Assembly: GCF_000003815.2 (NCBI RefSeq)
Contig: NC_049990.1
Coordinates: 4,824,251-4,888,250 of the forward strand
DNA length: 64,000 nucleotides
Source of the DNA: Branchiostoma floridae
Taxonomy: Eukaryota; Chordata; Leptocardii; Amphioxiformes; Branchiostomatidae
Direction of reading: 5' to 3'
Shown here: positions 61,801-64,000 of the stretch, piece after piece
Layout: each line of letters opens with the position of its first letter
Position numbering within the stretch: the stretch's first letter is position 1
The notes under the pieces: generated by a model
Database searches by the model: none
The model's input: the letters and a program-made list of their open reading frames with translations, nothing else
Told to the model about the DNA's origin: nothing
Position numbers and translations under genes: made by a program

Positions 61801-63102
61801 CTTTAAGAATGCAGAGAAGTTGATAGAGCTGTGTGTGACCAAGTTGTCTCAGGACTGGTTCCCTCTGCTGGACCTTTTAGCAATGGCCCTCAACCCACAC
61901 TGCAAGTAAGTTGTAACAACATACTTGTATACAACATATAGATACTGTATATCCTAGACCAGTTAGCTATGGCCCTCAACCCACACTGCAAGTAAGTTGT
62001 AACAACATACTGTACATGTATACAACATATAAATACTGTACACACTAGACCTGTTACTGTTAGCAATGGCCCTCAACCCACACTGCAAGTAAGTTATAAC
62101 ATCATACTGTACATTTATATACAACATATAAATACTGTACAATGTAGGCCTATCAACAATGGCCGTCAATACTCACTGCAAGTAAGTCAGAACTACACAC
62201 TGTACATGTATACAACGTATAAACAACATGTCCTCTATACTCTAGACCTGCTAGATATGGCCCAAAACCCACAAGAAAGTCTTAACAACGTACAACATAT
62301 AAATTACTGTTTATTCTACACATGTTAGCTATGGCCCTCAAGCTACACTGCAAGTAAGCTGCAGCTGAAAGATAATTTTGTACAAGTTTAAAGGCAACCC
62401 ACTTTAGAAGTGGCTTGCGCTTTTCAGAAGAGATTTCTGTCTTTTACTTGATACTCAGCAAACTCTGGAATTTGCACTTTGATGCTTTTACATTATCTTA
62501 TGTAGTCATGACATCATTACAGCTTTGTGTATGATTTAATTGTTATTTTTTTTCCAGATTTCATATCTACAATGGCACAAGGCCGTCAGAAACTGTGCCA
62601 GTTGGAACCCAGGTATGATTCGTTATCACTTCAAACAACAATGTTTGTCTGTAAGTTTGTTAACTTGGTCAGTTTTTTTATGACTTTTAGTTCCAAAATC
62701 CTGGTGACATTTTTAATGAATGTGTTATTCTTTGTCCTCTGCACAGTTGGCTGATGATGAACTTTTTGCCAGGCCCCCAGACCCCAGAAACCCAAAGGTA
62801 AACTGTCATACCTAGCTGATAGATGGTTATCTTGTACATTTTGTACTGTGAAAAGGATAGAAAGAATGTAAAACACATTTTAATGACTTTCTTCAAATGA
62901 TTTAAATGATTTTCCTGGTATGATTTGATATTGCTGCATTTTCCCCACAACCATTTGAAATGTTAATTGATATCCATTTCCATCTGTAGGGTTGGCTAGT
63001 GGATTTGATAAACCGGTTTGGCCAGTTGGAAGGATTCAAGATTCTGAAGGAACGATTCCTGGCCGGACATCTCAATGTTCCCATCATTGCTGCTCTTATC
63101 AA
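58876..63102 (+). CDS. USP9X: Ubiquitin carboxyl-terminal hydrolase USP9X / fat facets, N-terminal exons (partial)
   Basis: Seven coding exons are visible: 58876-58923 (exon starts 58739), 59693-60002, 61256-61368, 61793-61905, 62558-62612, 62747-62797 and 62990-63102. They join in frame to 267 residues and the gene continues past the right edge. The protein starts [16 protein letters not shown], has a Gln/Pro-rich stretch with eight glutamines, then sequence nearly identical to vertebrate USP9X ([70 protein letters not shown]). This is the N-terminal armadillo/helical region; the USP catalytic core lies far downstream. USP9X deubiquitinates many substrates in endocytosis, adhesion and signalling. 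Two of its exon ends are duplicated in the following introns (see separate entries). Confidence 0.95.
59945..60235 (+). repeat. Tandem duplication of the 3' end and donor of the USP9X exon at 59693-60002
   Basis: 59950-60083 is repeated at 60087-60230. Both contain the exon end (GGCCTCCATAGAGCTGTGCA) with the donor AAGAAAA/GTAAGAAA, then a SINE-like piece with CCTAGGTTC(A)ACATCCTG or CCTAGGTTCAAATCCTG. The true donor is at 60003 and the copied one at 60139. Confidence 0.9.
60155..60275 (+). mobile_element. SINE fragment (B-box and GGGAAAGGCACTTTAC motif)
   Basis: GTCCTAGGTTCAAATCCTGT is a good pol III B-box, followed by CTCTTGGGAAAGGCACTTTA, a string common in invertebrate tRNA-SINEs. The A-box region is diverged (GTGCCATAACTTGTGGCCCA). 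Confidence 0.55.
61875..62365 (+). repeat. Minisatellite made from the USP9X exon end and its 5' splice site (six units)
   Basis: The true exon end at 61905 (TTAGCAATGGCCCTCAACCC ... CACTGCAA/GTAAGT) is followed by five more copies, period about 80-97 bp. Copies with an intact CTGCAA/GTAAG donor start introns at 61992, 62089, 62182 and 62354; one copy near 62275 has lost it (ACAAGAAAGTC). Spacer sequence (ACAACATATAAATACTGTA) is shared as well. Confidence 0.92.
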
Positions 63103-63448
63103 GTAAGTTCTATATCTTTGTATCTATATCTTAGATTGAAGTAGAGTTCTGAAAGATAAAGAAATTTTGGAGTAAGCTCTTGAATTTGTAAGAGGCAAAT
63201 AAAGTAAAAGACTGAAACTTGAGAAACTTGAAAAGCTGAACTTGTTAACATAACTTTTACAGCTTTCTTTGGGAATAGAAATGTCAATCTGCAAAACCTA
63301 AAAACAGAGTAATTGCATTAATAGTAAAACATCATTGTCTCCGGCGAGTTGCCCATACCAAGTCTCTGTCAAAATGTTCCTGTTCCCCATAGCGTTCTCT
63401 AGATCCTCAACCTACAACCAAACATCCTGAACAAGTTTGTTTATGTAA

Positions 63449-63640
63449 GGCCATGTTGATTTGATTATATGGATGACATCCTCCGGGAACTCCAAAACTG
63501 ATGCGAGCGAGCGAATAAAAAAAAAGGTTGGCCAAAAAAAAAAAGTTGCCTTTAGTATGAAATCAAAGTGGTCAGGAAGGTTGAACATAGGACTAAACAC
63601 ACATAGTATGGTATACCAACAGTTAGTTGTAGGGCCTAGG
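63449..63640. mobile_element. Partial copy of the AGGCCATGTTGATTTGATTA element
   Basis: The left end and about 190 bp match 2971-3160 almost exactly, including GATGCGAGCGAGCGAATAAA. It then gives way to unrelated sequence, so only the left part is present. It lies in a USP9X intron. Confidence 0.75.
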
Positions 63641-64000
63641 AAAAAAAATGTTGTGTTTCCTGTTTCAGTCCTGAAAAAATTAGGGTCGGTAGGTAGGGAT
63701 TATCTTTTTTTTTCTTGTATTTTTTTTTAGACTGGCCAAAATTCTAGTGATACATATTTACAATACAGTTGAACAAAGTAAACTGAAATGTATGATGACA
63801 CTTGTCTTTCAATGTCAAACTTTAATTTTGTGCATGATAGATACATTTATCCTTCATTAGATGGGACAAGCAGTGTTTTACTTCAATAGGAAGCAGGCCA
63901 AATAAAAATTCTAACTGGAAGCTATGTGACTCCACTGCCCACCCCAAAAAAAAGTCTAGGGTCGGCAGTTTTTTTTAGGGTAGGTAGGGAAACAGGAAAC
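63635..64000. mobile_element. Probable TIR element with GTTTCCTGTTTC ends, running to the window edge
   Basis: GTGTTTCCTGTTTCAGTCCTG near 63650 and the inverted GGGAAACAGGAAAC at 63987-64000 face each other. Inside are TAGGGTCGGTAGGTAGGG and CTAGGGTCGGCAG motifs. The right limit cannot be fixed because the window ends. Confidence 0.4.

Overview
The window looks like nuclear DNA of an invertebrate chordate, most likely a cephalochordate (amphioxus, Branchiostoma). The basis is intron-rich genes with canonical GT/AG junctions, clear animal orthologues (PCCA, USP9X, NXPE), a secreted protein combining sushi and fibronectin type I domains, a lineage-style TM-NHL gene pair, and many short terminal-inverted-repeat elements. 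Species is inferred, not proven. There is one 100-base assembly gap (2095-2194).

Layout from left to right. (1) 1-18300: a diverged tandem segmental duplication. Two paralogous minus-strand genes (A, cut by the left edge, first coding exon ending at 1326; B, 7498-10592) encode predicted type II membrane proteins. Their N-terminal tail carries tandem repeats with YSTP and YEE tyrosine motifs, followed by one transmembrane helix, a short stalk and, in B, an NHL beta-propeller. Between them lie repeated intergenic blocks, a truncated copy of the last exon of the sushi/FN1 gene, a 5'-truncated LINE and several MITEs. A broken TRIM-like B-box fragment lies at 12111-12420. A complete plus-strand NXPE-type PC-esterase gene occupies 13840-16642. 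(2) 18293-33300, minus: a 944-residue predicted secreted protein with a signal peptide, nine sushi (CCP) domains and three fibronectin type I modules. Its coding exons join in frame throughout. (3) 33300-38235: no gene seen; an old degenerate tandem repeat and hairpin elements. (4) 38236-52696, minus: the complete propionyl-CoA carboxylase alpha gene (PCCA, 27 coding exons, 705 residues), its introns rich in nested MITEs and SINEs. (5) From about 53100 to the right edge, plus: the first exons of USP9X (fat facets-type ubiquitin hydrolase), head to head with PCCA across a probable shared promoter with YY1-like sites.

The most striking points are the repeat-tailed NHL receptor pair, the sushi-plus-FN1 architecture, and a recurring event seen in unrelated genes. 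In the USP9X exons ending at 60002 and 61905, and in the eighth sushi exon, the 3' end of an exon together with its 5' splice site has been tandemly copied into the downstream intron. In one case this makes an array with four further intact donor sites. Several transposon insertions can be proved inside the window because paralogous empty sites are also present.
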